A stretch of 64,000 bases of DNA from Saprospiraceae bacterium (GTDB lineage Bacteria; Bacteroidota; Bacteroidia; Chitinophagales; Saprospiraceae), in assembly GCA_026129545.1 (NCBI GenBank), contig JAHCHX010000001.1, positions 2,851,501 through 2,915,500 of the forward strand, read 5' to 3'. A model generated the notes under the pieces. It was not told the origin of the DNA. It was given only the letters and a program-made list of their open reading frames with translations, and searched no databases. Positions 25,613 to 36,718 of the stretch are shown here, in pieces (positions within the stretch are counted from its first letter, which is position 1; each line of letters begins with the position of its first letter). A program made the position numbers and the translations under genes.

Positions 25613-27742
25613 TTATCTATTTATTATTATTTTAAATGACTTTTGGGTTTTGTTTTTAAAATAGGCAGTGCCAATATAAAACCCATTTGGAAGATGCGAG
25701 ACATCTATTTTGCCTTCACTCAAAATTTTTTGATTGCTCAACATGAGGTGTCCAGTTGCATCGAATATGTTGACGCTGTTGATTAGGGATATATCCTCCA
25801 TGTCAAAAAGCAGCACGTCCGATGCCGGGTTCGGATAGACTTTCATTTCAAGCAAAACAACGTCCTTCGACGAGCTCGTGTAGCACCCGTCCACATCGGG
25901 CCGCTTATAGAGCAGCTGGCCGTTGGTGCTGAAACATCTAATGAAAGCGGGCGGGAAGTCTTCTCCCAGGGAACAGAAGACCTCCGTCCAGAACAGGCGC
26001 GCCACGTCCCCCATCCCCTCTATCCACATGGTTGTGTCAACGCATTGGGTGCTTTTGAGCAAGAGAAATTTTCTCGGTACGCCGTCCAGCAGTTCTATAG
26101 TGCCCACCTGTACAATTTTCCTGTCGCCTTGTCCCAAGGCAGGGTCAGGAACGAGCGTGTCGCCAACCCCGAAATCCATATCATAGACCAGGCGCTCGGG
26201 CTGGTTTCCGTTTACCCATATTTTGAACACTTTCCCGTTATCCTCACGTAAATATTCGCCCGTGGACTGCCATGGCCCGCCGCTCATGCTTTTGGAATAG
26301 AGCAATTGCCGGTAATACTTGCCTGACAAAAGGGTAGAGTCAGATGAAAAGGTATATCGCCGTATTTCTGGCGGAAACGGGGGAAGCAGATAATCTGCCA
26401 CCCATTCGTTGTCGGGCGTTACGAGCGGTATGTAGTTGTCTTTTGTGACAATGTCCTGAATGTAGCCGCAATCATCCCAAAGACAGCCCTCGCTGCTAGT
26501 TCGCACAAGCCAGATATCGAAATTGAAGGGATTGGCTGGCGGAGCTCCGCCCACATATTTGTGGACGTAACCCGCGGCCAACAGGTCACCGCCGGGCAGC
26601 TCGGCCAAGTCTTTGAATCCTGCTTGATAAGGGAAGTCCTCCGGAAGGGTCGGGGCAAAATTTTGGTTCACCCGAAACGCCCTTTTCCATTTCAGGACGC
26701 CCTGCGGGCTTATCCGTGCGATGAATCCGGACTGGCCAAGTTTGTCGCCAACCGCCGATATGGCGCCCGCCACAACAAGGTCGCCGTTTTGTGCCACCAT
26801 TAATTTGCTGATGTGGTACAGGCGTTGCCCTATTGTGGAATCAATCTTCATGTCCCATATAACTTGGCCAGCGGGCCTCCTCGCCACAACATGGACGTGT
26901 GAATAGTCGCTCTGATAAACATGGTACAGCGTGGAATCCGCTGCGGCAGCCAGGCAGGAGCGGGTGTCATCGACGGAGAAGTCCGGCCCGAACCATTCGA
27001 ATACCTTTTGGTACCCTTTGTCAAACCCGTAAATCACGTGGCGGTTCTCCAGATAAGGAAACGGGACGTTTGAGACAAGGTATCTTTCGAGAAAGGATAC
27101 ATAAAGAATCGAGTCGGAGCCGACCGCAAGGTCTTCAATCTTGAGAAAAGCGCCGGAGGTGGGCGGGATTATAAGAACGGTATCTGTTTGAAGGTTGTCG
27201 TTCAAAACAAAAAAAACAGCGTTTTCCTGGTCTTTGTACCACCCCGTGTAAGGGACAAAGGTTTGGCTGTCCAAAACCTGGCATCCCATGAAAAATTTGT
27301 CTCCAAATTTTATCGCTTTTTTTATTGTATGGCTATAATACCTATCGTCTGGAATAGTTAACAAAATCGAAGTGTCCTGTTGGAGCGACAACTTATTTAT
27401 CACATTAACCGTGATATTTTTTAGGTCTGGCACATCTTGGGAAGACAGCAATAGTCTGGTAGGCTCCGAATAAATAAAATTTACACCACTTTCTACCTCA
27501 TTAAAATACTTGGCATCAGCAATGACATCGGTGCTGTAGTCGTATTTTAAAACAGAGGAATACAAAAAACTATCCGTATTGCCTATCGTCCTTGCCCGTA
27601 TCAAAAGTGTGTCGCCCACAAGAATCATGGCATCTGCCAATTCCTGTTTTCCATCGAAGGGGTCTATGATTTTTGAATACCAGTTTTGGCCAGTCACCGT
27701 AGCACATTGAAAAGCCAGCAGGATAAAAATTATATTTTTCAT
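25613..27742 (-). CDS. T9SS-exported propeller-like protein
   Basis: A 709-residue protein with a signal peptide (MKNIIFILLAFQCATVTGQ), propeller-like repeats (FIARISPQGVLKWKRAF), a C-terminal module shared with its downstream neighbour, and a sorting domain (MKVYPNPASDVLLFDME). The two genes probably arose by duplication within the cassette followed by loss of the propeller in one. The cargo or ligand is unknown. Confidence 0.84.
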   Translation of the reverse strand: MKNIIFILLAFQCATVTGQNWYSKIIDPFDGKQELADAMILVGDTLLIRARTIGNTDSFLYSSVLKYDYSTDVIADAKYFNEVESGVNFIYSEPTRLLLSSQDVPDLKNITVNVINKLSLQQDTSILLTIPDDRYYSHTIKKAIKFGDKFFMGCQVLDSQTFVPYTGWYKDQENAVFFVLNDNLQTDTVLIIPPTSGAFLKIEDLAVGSDSILYVSFLERYLVSNVPFPYLENRHVIYGFDKGYQKVFEWFGPDFSVDDTRSCLAAAADSTLYHVYQSDYSHVHVVARRPAGQVIWDMKIDSTIGQRLYHISKLMVAQNGDLVVAGAISAVGDKLGQSGFIARISPQGVLKWKRAFRVNQNFAPTLPEDFPYQAGFKDLAELPGGDLLAAGYVHKYVGGAPPANPFNFDIWLVRTSSEGCLWDDCGYIQDIVTKDNYIPLVTPDNEWVADYLLPPFPPEIRRYTFSSDSTLLSGKYYRQLLYSKSMSGGPWQSTGEYLREDNGKVFKIWVNGNQPERLVYDMDFGVGDTLVPDPALGQGDRKIVQVGTIELLDGVPRKFLLLKSTQCVDTTMWIEGMGDVARLFWTEVFCSLGEDFPPAFIRCFSTNGQLLYKRPDVDGCYTSSSKDVVLLEMKVYPNPASDVLLFDMEDISLINSVNIFDATGHLMLSNQKILSEGKIDVSHLPNGFYIGTAYFKNKTQKSFKIIINR

Positions 27743-27799
27743 GGCACATAGAATTGTGCTCTGGGCATCGTCGAAACGACACCCAGAGCAGGTTTATGT

Positions 27800-30700
27800 T
27801 TAGTTGGACACTACTAGTTTTGACAAGAAAAGCGTATAGCCGAACCCGTCCCGGACTGTCAGGAAATACAGGCCGGGCGACAAGCGTTCGCTACCAATGC
27901 CGTACACCCCGTCGGTTGAAACATTGACGTTGTGGACAAGCCTGCCAAACGTATCTGTCAGGGTGGCGCTATGTGCAGCGCCTTGCGGCAAGCCCTCAAT
28001 CCTTAGGTTGAAAATCCCGTTGCCGGAAGGGTTGGGATAGACCAGCATGACCAAGGATGCGACATCAGAGGAAAGGGACTCGCTCCGCTCCTCCGTTCCG
28101 ACCTCCGGTATCTCGACCTCAATACGCTCGCCGGTCAGCACCTCGTAAAGCGAACGGGCATAGCCGTCAAAAGGCCCGTCGAGTGTGCCCACGCTGTACA
28201 GGTAGTTTTTGGTTGTCTCGCCAAGTACGTAATGCCTTGTGTCTCCTAAGTAATCGAGGTTGATATGCTGCACGGCCACGAAGTCGGATTCCTCGCGCGT
28301 CTGCGGTACAAGATTATTCAAAAAGGTTCTTGCCCTGCTCAACTCTCCGTAATGCACCATGATGCCGTAGGCGGTCGTCCTGTCCTTGAAGTCCATGCCG
28401 GCGGACGTGTAGAAAGCGATCGCATTTTCCTTGCCGGCCCCAAGGTCTTCCGATTCGGGGTCGAGCATTTTTTGGCCAATGAGCGACTCCAAGATTTTTA
28501 TGCAGCGTTCGAGCGTCTTGACGGCTACCACGCTGCTGCCCGACGGTAGCGCGGCGAGTTCCTGCAGCATTAGTAGCCGTTGCTGTTGCAAGGAGGCAAT
28601 CGAAAGGCTCTCGTCGAGGTCGCAGTAGTATTCGTCTTCACTCCCAATCAAACCGCTCGGGCCGCAAGCCAAAGGATTGTCAATGTTAGCAGTAGTCGAT
28701 AATGTTACATTTTTCAAATTGACAGGGTACTTGCAGGATGTGGTCGGCGTGCCTGTTTTGATGTAGTAGGTGATTGTGCTCGTGCCTGCGTCGTTGTCAA
28801 TCTCTGGCTTCCCGTTTTTGGTAAAGCAGTTGCCGGCCGCCACGCCGCCATCCTCTCCCTGTGCCGGGAAAATATCGCCGTCCGATACAACGATGTCCAC
28901 CAATTGGTTGGCCGAAAAACAGTTGTCCCAGTAGCGCAGGCCGGAGTTTTGCTTCACGGAATGTGCGCCGAGGTAGGAGGACTGTATTTCGTTGTCTTTG
29001 ACGTGATTGAAACTGGTGCCGCCACTGTGCAGCTCGACTGAGGTGATATGACCGGAAAAGCGGTTGTTCTCGATGTACAGCAGGCCGTTGCCGTTTTGGT
29101 GGAGTCCCCTGTTGTCGCCATAGAAAATGTTGTTGAATACCCGGAGCGGTTCCACATTGCCGGCAGACTTTATGTTTATTCCCATGTCCTGACAGTTGAA
29201 CGTATTGCTGCCAAGCCCCTTTCTGCCGATTTTGGATGCAAAAACAATGGGGTAGGTGGTAATCACGTCCACGCCGATGGGCTGTTGCTCGAAGGTGTTG
29301 GATTCGCGGACGACAGTCTCGCAGTCGTAGGGCAAGATGCTGCGTTTTGCGATTTTTTTGAAGGTGCAGTTGTCAAAGGTAACGCCGTCGTCGGCCCAGA
29401 TAGTGACACCTTCGTGCAGATTTTCAAAGGTGACGTTTTTGAACTTGCTTTTGTCTTTAATGCCGCCCTGACCATACCGCATGAATTCCACGGCACGCAC
29501 GCAGTTGCGGATGGTTGAGTTTTCCGCCTCCACTACGCCGCCATAATAGTTCTGAAGCCCGCCATTGTCCCACGGGAGATGGTAGGGATTCATCGAAATG
29601 GCATCCCTTGCATGCTCAATCACCGCGCCGTTTTTGAGCACAACCTTGCCCGATTGCGCCTGTTGGCCTGGCACGTCGCCCTCGACTCGTATTACTCCCC
29701 ACCTGCCGGGACAGTCGCCGGTGATCAATCCACCGTCTAACACCAACCTGCCGCCTCTTTCCACTATTATCCGGCTGTTTGGTCCCATGTGTACCTCGCA
29801 GGTTATGGTGAGCGTAGCGCCATCTTTGATTCTGACATTGCCCAAGACCTTTAGGTTCATTGCCCAAGTTTCGTTGTTGTCCACCACAAGGTCAAAATTG
29901 AGCACGTCTTCGCACTGCACATATTTGCGCAGGTTTTTCGTCATCAAGGTTTGGTACATTTCCCTGACCTGACACCCCGTAAAAGCCAGTCGGGTGAGGT
30001 TCTGACCGCCCGAGCGCATGATGTTATTTTGGCAGCTTACATGAGTTAGGTTAAAATAGTGGCCATATTCATGAAGTAAGGTGCCCGCCATCCATGGGAC
30101 ATTATCGGTATGTAGCCACCAGAGGCCTCCCAAGTGGTCAAGGCCGTTAATATACCAGAGGTAAGCATCAGGGGCATGCCACATGGGCGGATGATACAAA
30201 TCGTAGCTCGGGAATGCGGAATACCAGAATCCGGCGTAGAAATTTGTGTATCCCATCTATCATAAAGGTTTGTTGTCTGGATTGTCGTACACATAGGTAT
30301 TATAGTCCGGGCCATCCGTGGTAATGATCAAGTCGAACCCCGTTTGATAGCCTGGCGCCTGTTCGGCAAGTGCATGGATGTAATTCAGATATGGCTTGTC
30401 ATAACTATTTACCCAAATGGTTCCTGCGTTGGGATCGGGATCATTGTTGTGATCCCATGCGAAGTTGTCCCTGACTTCAACATAGTTTGGCACAAATTCC
30501 ACATGGATATTGCCGTAATGTGTCGGCACCGTCTGACAGCCGCAGTTCTCCTGCAGAAGTTGTTCAAGTCTTCCGTTCGCCTCGGTAAAAATCCTCTCCC
30601 AGTAGTCCATGTGATCGGGATTCGAGATGGAAAAATTGCCCTCCCCTCCCTCATTTTGAACAAAAACAATGTTCGTTCTAATTTTTAGTTTGCGGTCAAT

Positions 30701-30898
30701 ACCCTGCGGGACCATATCGTCGGCGTGGTTCGTCAGGAAGGAAGCAAAAGTGTTGTCGCAATTTTGCGGTGATGCGTATGCTTCGGAGGAATCTGGGTTG
30801 GGGTCTGTTCCGCAGGAAAAATCAAAGCCGGGTTGAGCAACAAGACTAAAAGTGAGGCCAAGGAGCCACAGAATCAAGATGAATTTTTTCTGTTTCAT
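27800..30898 (-). pseudogene. T9SS-exported HExxH protease/beta-helix protein split by two in-frame stops
   Basis: Residues 1-212 (30898-30260) start with a signal peptide (MKQKKFILILWLLGLTFSLVAQ) and end DNPDNKPL followed by TGA TAG. The same frame continues at once with ATG GGA TAC, through LLHEYGHYFNLTHV (HExxH zinc site), CQNNIMRSGGQNLT (Met-turn-like), a right-handed beta-helix (about residues 130-480 of the second part) and a T9SS sorting domain (MLVYPNPSGNGIFNL). The second part has no signal peptide, so the protease domain cannot be exported unless the stops are read through. A nonsense lesion or assembly error in a single 1032-codon gene is the simplest reading. Confidence 0.7.
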
Positions 30899-31082
30899 TG
30901 CATGAATTGTTTGCGAAGCTTGTCTTTCGGCTTCTGTTAAGAAACCCCTCTGTGGTTTTGGGTGGTCGGAGGGGAGTCATTTCCACCTTTGGCTCGTTCC
31001 AATTCGTGAAATACCCAATCTTGAATTTTGATCCTGAAAGCCAGATTGCTTGGATTGATATTTTTTTATGTTTATGGTTCGA

Positions 31083-31150
31083 GCCATCGGGGGCATGGAC
31101 GACGTGGCGGCGGTTTATCCGGCGGCATGTCCGGCCATGCATAGTTAGTG
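31083..31150 (-). repeat. attC-like site 4a (101-bp unit, degenerate left core)
   Basis: The common hairpin is intact but the left core reads GAGCCATCG instead of a form ending TAAC, so the AAC triplet is lost. The 24.1-31.1 kb cassette therefore probably can no longer excise. Confidence 0.65.
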
Positions 31151-31182
31151 GCATTCCCTTTTAGGCCTTCCGGTGTCGTTGC

Positions 31183-31249
31183 CGCTAACGGCGGCATGGC
31201 TGCCCGTACCGACGCTTAGGAGGTATGGACAGCCATGCAGAGTTAGCAT
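31183..31249 (-). repeat. attC-like site 4b
   Basis: Cores are CGCTAAC and GTTAGCAT. The stem GCATGGCTG/CAGCCATGC has an inner TACC/GGTA pair. The right core overlaps the stop codon of the T9SS gene at 31249. Confidence 0.75.
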
Positions 31250-32724
31250 TATTTATGAATTTTTACGAATTTGGAAGCGTAAATTTTTGATCTTTCATAT
31301 ACCCTTAAGAAGTAAAAGCCGGATGAAAGGCCACTTACATCAATAAAGCCAGTCTTTGTATTCCTTTCTGTAAAGACAATATTGCCAATCAAATCGGTTA
31401 TTTCAAAATAGGCATCTTGAGCCAAATCCGTTTTGAAAAAAAGTTTGTCAGAAACTGGCACGGGAAAAATGTCCAACTTTTCAGTGGGCTTAAAAATGGA
31501 ATTGGTACTGAGAACAGCATCACCTTCTTGGTCTAAAAACATGAAGAAGCCCTCAAAGCCCTCAGCGGAATGATAATTTACGGTAAAACCGCAAATCACA
31601 ATGTTTCCATTTTCCATGAAGTCTATACCTTTCGCTTCATAGTAATAATCGTTGCCATAGCGCTTGTAAAGCACTTCTTCTCCTTCTACTAATTTTTTAA
31701 CGTAAATGTAACTTTTTGTAAAATCGAAAGGTGTTTCCGGCTCGGCACCAGCAAGGAATATGGCAGGGTGTGAGGGAGTTGGGTAAGTCGCTTCGACCCC
31801 TTCTGTCCCCCTGTCCGATGTGGCATAAGTATCATGATCTTCAAACACGATTTTTGCGTTTTCTACCTTGACCGTTTGAATCGTCGGTTTCACTAACAGT
31901 GGAAAGTTTCCATAATAGCCGTCTCCAATGACTGCCATACGGTCACTCGTTACCTGCCGAACAACGTACCCTCGTAAAGAATAGTCATTGTCCGAATTGA
32001 AAGGGTCGAAATAATTGGTATTTCCTATGTCCACTACATTCAGGTTAGTGTCTATTATTGCACTGAGCGGGCTATTGTACCCGGTCACATAATAATACCC
32101 GCCTAAAAAAGCGAAATCTTTTAAATAGTGCAGTATTTCCAATTTTTGGGATTCTATACTGTCCATCCGCGTTACCTCTAACTGATGGTTGGGCCATACT
32201 TTTATCAAAGCATGGGATCTTGAGTTTTGACTATTGGTTGTAAAAAACGAAACAAAAAAAAGACGCTCGCTATTGTCGGGGTCAATGATAGCATGGGTGG
32301 ACTCGATGTTGTGGCCCTCCACTGGCAAATATTTCAAATCAAGGGTTTCTACGAAATCGAAGTCTTGGGTGAATTGTGTGTTTATCAGAAAAACAGAGTC
32401 GTTTCGTTCCCCGATAAACAGGAGGTTAGGATAAGAGACTGCCCCATCCTGGATATTTGGCAATTTGGATACGGAATATTTGAGGTCAAAGGATGGGACA
32501 ACAGGGTTTGTTATCATTTTTAACGAGCCGTCGTGCAAGTTAAAAGTGTGAAAACTATGCGTTATTTGACCGCCCAAGCCAATAGACAACAGCGTTACGC
32601 TATTGTTATCGCTGAACATCATTCTCTTGTAATAATGGCTAATGTTCAAATCTGGCACGTGGATGGTGTCTTGCGCAAAAGTACCGAAAGGGAGTAGTAG
32701 GGTGAGCAACAGAATTGATTTCAT
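31249..32724 (-). CDS. T9SS-exported protein
   Basis: A 491-residue exported protein (signal MKSILLLTLLLPFGTFAQ). The body is likely a beta-propeller (FNLHDGSLKMITNP, PDNSERLFFVSFF, IDFMENGNIVICGF). The sorting domain starts at LDIFPVPVSDKLFFKTD near residue 415 and ends with a lysine-containing tail. It is downstream of the small lipoprotein gene in a two-gene cassette. No specific function can be given. Confidence 0.82.
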   Translation of the reverse strand: MKSILLLTLLLPFGTFAQDTIHVPDLNISHYYKRMMFSDNNSVTLLSIGLGGQITHSFHTFNLHDGSLKMITNPVVPSFDLKYSVSKLPNIQDGAVSYPNLLFIGERNDSVFLINTQFTQDFDFVETLDLKYLPVEGHNIESTHAIIDPDNSERLFFVSFFTTNSQNSRSHALIKVWPNHQLEVTRMDSIESQKLEILHYLKDFAFLGGYYYVTGYNSPLSAIIDTNLNVVDIGNTNYFDPFNSDNDYSLRGYVVRQVTSDRMAVIGDGYYGNFPLLVKPTIQTVKVENAKIVFEDHDTYATSDRGTEGVEATYPTPSHPAIFLAGAEPETPFDFTKSYIYVKKLVEGEEVLYKRYGNDYYYEAKGIDFMENGNIVICGFTVNYHSAEGFEGFFMFLDQEGDAVLSTNSIFKPTEKLDIFPVPVSDKLFFKTDLAQDAYFEITDLIGNIVFTERNTKTGFIDVSGLSSGFYFLRVYERSKIYASKFVKIHK

Positions 32725-32838
32725 TGAAAAGCGAAGTTAAGGAGTGGCGCCACGCTCGGCTTGTGGTTAAAAGCCTACGATATCGCCACTCACTGATGAA
32801 AGTTGGAATCAGTCAGAATTGAAACCGAACAAGTTCCT

Positions 32839-33818
32839 TTAGCAGCAGCAATCGCAGCATTGTACGGCCTTCCCAACTCTGAATGTTATGTACCAATGAT
32901 GACCGGCTGGCCCGCCAAAATGTGGCTCAAGCTTTGCAAACTTAACGTCAATGACATAGTAATTTGGCGGCAGCACCGAAAGCACTTCTGTCCAAATTTG
33001 ACAATAGTAAAGGTTCATTTCGACACTTGATATACACAAAGGGTGTTGAATGCCTGGTTCATCGCGATACCACAGTGTGGGTGTCTGTTTCTCGATTACC
33101 CCATCTGCTATAGAGCCAGTTATTATTGTCGTGTTCCAGCCCAATAGCCCTATCTCTATTATGTCGGTAAAGTAATAGAAGTTGTCGGGTTGGGGGATGT
33201 TCGCCTTAAAGACCTTGGCAATCCTGCCAAGCCCTCCACACATGGCATCATAGGCATTGTCACAAAAAGTACCAGAAGCGCAGAACACTTGAGGTATCCC
33301 TCCATTTGGTCGGAGGTTGGCAGCACCTGGGAAACGTTCAATGGTGCAATTCCTTGCTTTTGCAAGCCTTGCAGGGAAAGTGGTACAACCACTTACCCCG
33401 TGAATTGTGTCGTTCATATTTGGCCCCTCTGCTTTCTCAGCGGCAAAGGCCAGTATTATCTTGTTTTCCCGAACATTTACGTCAATGTAATACGGCTTTT
33501 GATCCTGCTTCTGCGTAATCATATTTTGAACGAGACCGAACACTTCCGTTTGCTGGCTTCTGTGACCCCTTCTGCCGCAGAAAATAGTATTTCTTCATAT
33601 ACTGTCACCTCCTTCCTGTACTGTTTGCTTGCAAATTGAGCGTTTAGATTGGCTTCAAATGCCAAGGGTGTAATCTCCCCTGTCCTACCTGTTGCGGGCT
33701 GATTGACAGTTTCAGAGGCCGTGACTGAGATGCCGTCATAAGCGTTTTCCTCCTTACACGTTATGAATGCAAGAGAAAAGCAAAACAAGAGGGTGAAAAA
33801 TGAAAAATAGTTTTTCAT
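32839..33818 (-). pseudogene. Lipoprotein gene with one frameshift
   Basis: The first part (33818 to about 33540) has a lipobox ending LAFITC and reaches EEILFSAAEGVTEAS. Then the frame is lost at about 33535-33545. Shifting frame there joins naturally to QTEVFGLVQNMITQKQ and the remaining 220 residues, ending in the cysteine-rich tail VQCCDCCC. The body contains many cysteines (FCASGTFCDNAYDAMC) and no family I recognise. It is either a recent inactivation or a sequencing indel. It lies upstream of the T9SS gene in the same cassette. Confidence 0.6.
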
Positions 33819-33993
33819 ATTGATGTGGTTTTGACCTTTTTAGGTCTGTAAATGAAGCCCCGATTTTCAAAGTGGCCGAGGTGTTCCACCGTATAGAAAA
33901 AATCAGAATTTTTTCAATCGCACATCAGACTTATTTACGCCACCGAAAGTCGGACACTTTGTCTGGATTGGATTTGTATTATACTCTGATTGA

Positions 33994-34060
33994 TGCTAAC
34001 GGAGGCATGGCTGCCCGTACCGACGTTTAGGAGGTATGGACAGCCATGCAGAGTTAGCAC
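33994..34060 (-). repeat. attC-like site 5
   Basis: This is the clearest attC geometry in the window. TGCTAAC pairs with GTTAGCA, then GGAG/AGA are unpaired. The stem GCATGGCTG/CAGCCATGC is followed by the inner stem TACC/GGTA with an 11-nt loop. The left core ATGCTAAC complements GTTAGCAT at 31242. Confidence 0.82.
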
Positions 34061-34065
34061 ATTTG

Positions 34066-34614
34066 TTATTTCCTGAAAATCCTACCCCTAAATGTCCCTT
34101 CCGTAATCCGAATCGTATCTGGTTGCTGCCCGGCGGGTGTCCAAAACTCATGCCGGACGACAGTACCTTGAAACTTGCCGCTGATGTCCCCTGTTGCAAG
34201 GTCAAGTTCGGTAATATCGAGGTAATTGTCGTCATTTTGCTCAAAAACGGAATAGTCTCCGGTTAGCACATCGCCATCGGATGTGTATTCACCATACGAC
34301 AAGGAACAATGCACCTTCTGGGAAACATGCCGGCCATAATTCAGGGTCTGTCTGCCGGGGCGTATGGGGATGTGGTCAATCGTTATGTCGCTTCGAATTT
34401 CTCCTTTTTGATTAAAGTGAAAAATTTTAATGCCAATGCAGGAGTCTGGCTCGCAAAGTACAGTAGTGAAAAATATGCCGGGCTTGCCAGTCCATGCCAC
34501 ACCATTAAGTTTGGCGTGGCTTTCCCCGTAAAAACCGTACTCATCAAATAGCGACTCCTTTTTACAGGTTGCGAGCAGCAAGACAATCAGAAGAGTTGAT
34601 GTTAGATTTTTCAT
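34066..34614 (-). CDS. Small lipoprotein, DUF6252-like
   Basis: A 182-residue lipoprotein (lipobox LLLATC). The beta-rich body has KLNGVAWTGKPGIFF, IPIRPGRQTLNYG, DGDVLTGDYSVFE and a final DISGKFQGTVVRHE. It is similar in layout to the 176-residue lipoprotein at 61038 (KEGKAWEASGFW, FALNEIPLSIGTF, DGDVLIGFMGI), and both lie just downstream of an M12B-type protease gene. I infer a partner or inhibitor role from that repeated pairing, but nothing in the sequence proves it. Confidence 0.75.
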   Translation of the reverse strand: MKNLTSTLLIVLLLATCKKESLFDEYGFYGESHAKLNGVAWTGKPGIFFTTVLCEPDSCIGIKIFHFNQKGEIRSDITIDHIPIRPGRQTLNYGRHVSQKVHCSLSYGEYTSDGDVLTGDYSVFEQNDDNYLDITELDLATGDISGKFQGTVVRHEFWTPAGQQPDTIRITEGTFRGRIFRK

Positions 34615-34619
34615 GACTT

Positions 34620-36546
34620 TTATTGTTTGATTATTAACTTGTCGTATGTTTTTTGCCCTATTTTGAGTCGGAGCAAGAATGATCCGGCAGCAGCACCTTT
34701 TGTAGGCAATACTTCATGGTACTCACCTGCGCCCAATACTTGATTTATTTCTGCCACCATGATTCCCGTAACAGTATAAAGTTGGATGCTGACTTGCGAC
34801 CCCTCCTCCAGCACAGTGAGCGAGACATTGAGGTTGTCGCTTGCTGGATTTGGATAAACTCTTACAGCCGCTCTGTCATCTTCTGATATTAGGTCGTTGG
34901 ACCGATAGCAAGCGGCGTAGTCGGTGGGGGAAATGATGGTCACCGTGAAAAAGGCAAACTCCACATTTCCTAGCATATTCGTCACCCTGACACGCAAAAA
35001 AACATTCGAGCCAGTGTCATAATCGTTGGAATTTAAACTTATGGACTGTTGCGTGCCTGCAACCATCCCCCAGTTGATTCCGTCGGTTGAAACGTGCCAT
35101 TCATAAGAATAAGGGGAACCCGACCCGGTTGCAATCGCATAGAAATCACCCCAAAATGGCTTACACAATAAATTTTCGCCCCAGATATACACGAGGAGTG
35201 GGAATATCGGATCAACAGGGTTATAGTTGGAAACAGTACAACCATTGTTTGTTCTTATCCACCGAGCATTGTCTCTTTCGTTTGAAATTCCTGTTGGATG
35301 CCCGTTGTGCGATACGTCTGGGTTGGAGTATCGCAACAATCTGGTGTTTTTGTTTCTGAGTTGGTGCATGATCGTGCTGTAGTTCCTCCATTTGCACAAC
35401 CAGCACCGGCGCTCGCCCCAACCGTGGCCGTGCTCAAATGTGCCCATATCGTCGCATCTGCTTCCAGCATATGGCGCAAGTCTGATGCCTGCACCCGATT
35501 ACATGGGCCAATTCGTGACTGAATGTAAACCTGCTGGTGAAACTATGGCCCTCAACGATCATGAAGGCCAGGTCTTCCATGGGATTGCCCAAGTTCGTAA
35601 TAACCTGACCGGGGGTAGCAGGGTCGGGCATTTCGCCCGCAAGCCCCAATTGCTGACCATTTGAATACCCCGCGTCGGTGATGAGACAAACCACATCGGC
35701 CAAATCATCTTGACGCCACTGTGCTACATCATTGTCTGTCAGAAGGGTGACCATATCTTGCCTGATATCAAGCGGGTTTTCGTTAAAGCCTTCCCATTCC
35801 CTTGTATTTGCCCTTGCCACACAGACGTTTGATATTTGGCTGTTTGCGAAGGCTTGATTCGTTTGCGATATCCCAAGACTAACCATGTCGTTTATTCCAT
35901 TGGCTCCAAATCGATCCTCTGCTGCCTGTGTGAACAGAAAAAGGACTCTGATAACACAAACGTTATCGCCAGTTCGGGACAAAACGGCTGTTTCTTGCGA
36001 GACGTATTCTCTTTCTGTTTCCTCTGGCGCCAAGCATTCTTGTTTGTCGGCAAAATAGTCTTCGCTTGTTCTGCCTAACATGCTATACTCCCCATCAATG
36101 GCCAAGATTTCGTAATGTGCTTCGTCAACGATGAAGTAGCCATATTTCCTGCCCCCAATTGCCTCTATCATGATTTCGCCACTTTGACACTGGCAGTCGC
36201 ATGAATCACCCTCAAGCAACGTTCCATAATAATAGTAGTTTTGGTCGTCAATGTAGCGTGATACTTTTGGTGAAAACTCCAGTATTTGGCATTCCCCTTC
36301 TTGGTATTCATCAGTAGCAAGGTTAATTTGCAGATTACTGTTTTCGTTGACGCTTGAGGCCAAGGCATTGACCTTTATCAATTTTGTTGTTGAAAACCGT
36401 TCGATTTGGGATAGTAGGCTATAGGTCTGAAGTTGCTCAACACCCAACACGCCCGTGTTGGAGAATCTTTGGAGCAAGTCAGATTGCGCTTGAAGCAGAT
36501 TCATTGTAGCTAGGAAGAGAAGCTGAAGAAGCGAGATTTTTTTCAT
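34620..36546 (-). pseudogene. M12B (reprolysin-like) T9SS-exported metalloprotease, frameshifted
   Basis: The signal peptide MKKISLLQLLFLATMNLLQAQ starts at 36546. The zinc site HELAHVIGCRH lies near residue 355 and the first frame closes shortly after at 35434. From about 35447 a second frame continues with EHGHGWGERRC, YSTIMHQL (Met-turn region), LLRYSNPDVSHNGHPTG, an Ig-like domain and a sorting domain (VRVYPNPASDNLNVSL). The two frames overlap by 14 nt, and the join matches the intact paralogue at 61633 (HEIAHLFGARH, THGWRF, YSNPDIQFNG). One indel near 35440-35460 therefore inactivates it, unless it is an assembly error. Confidence 0.78.
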
Positions 36547-36718
36547 AATAGCGTGAATTTTGCAGCCATGCGGCTGGTTGAATTCCTCATTTTTTAAGTG
36601 GTTTCGGATTGCCACCGTTATGCTTGCAAATCAGAGGAAAAACATCGGGGTGCCAGATCAATTTCTATTTTCCGAAAGCTGGTCCGCTTTGCCTGGCAGA
36701 TCAGTTTTGTGGTCTGAT

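Noticed and set aside
30260..30898. Independent 212-residue gene
   Set aside because: The downstream frame continues in phase right after two stops, supplies the protease zinc site and sorting domain, and lacks a signal peptide of its own; a split single gene is more likely.
35434..35460. Programmed frameshift in the M12B protease gene at 34620-36546
   Set aside because: There is no slippery heptamer at the break, and the paralogue at 61633 is in one frame; a mutation or sequencing indel is simpler.
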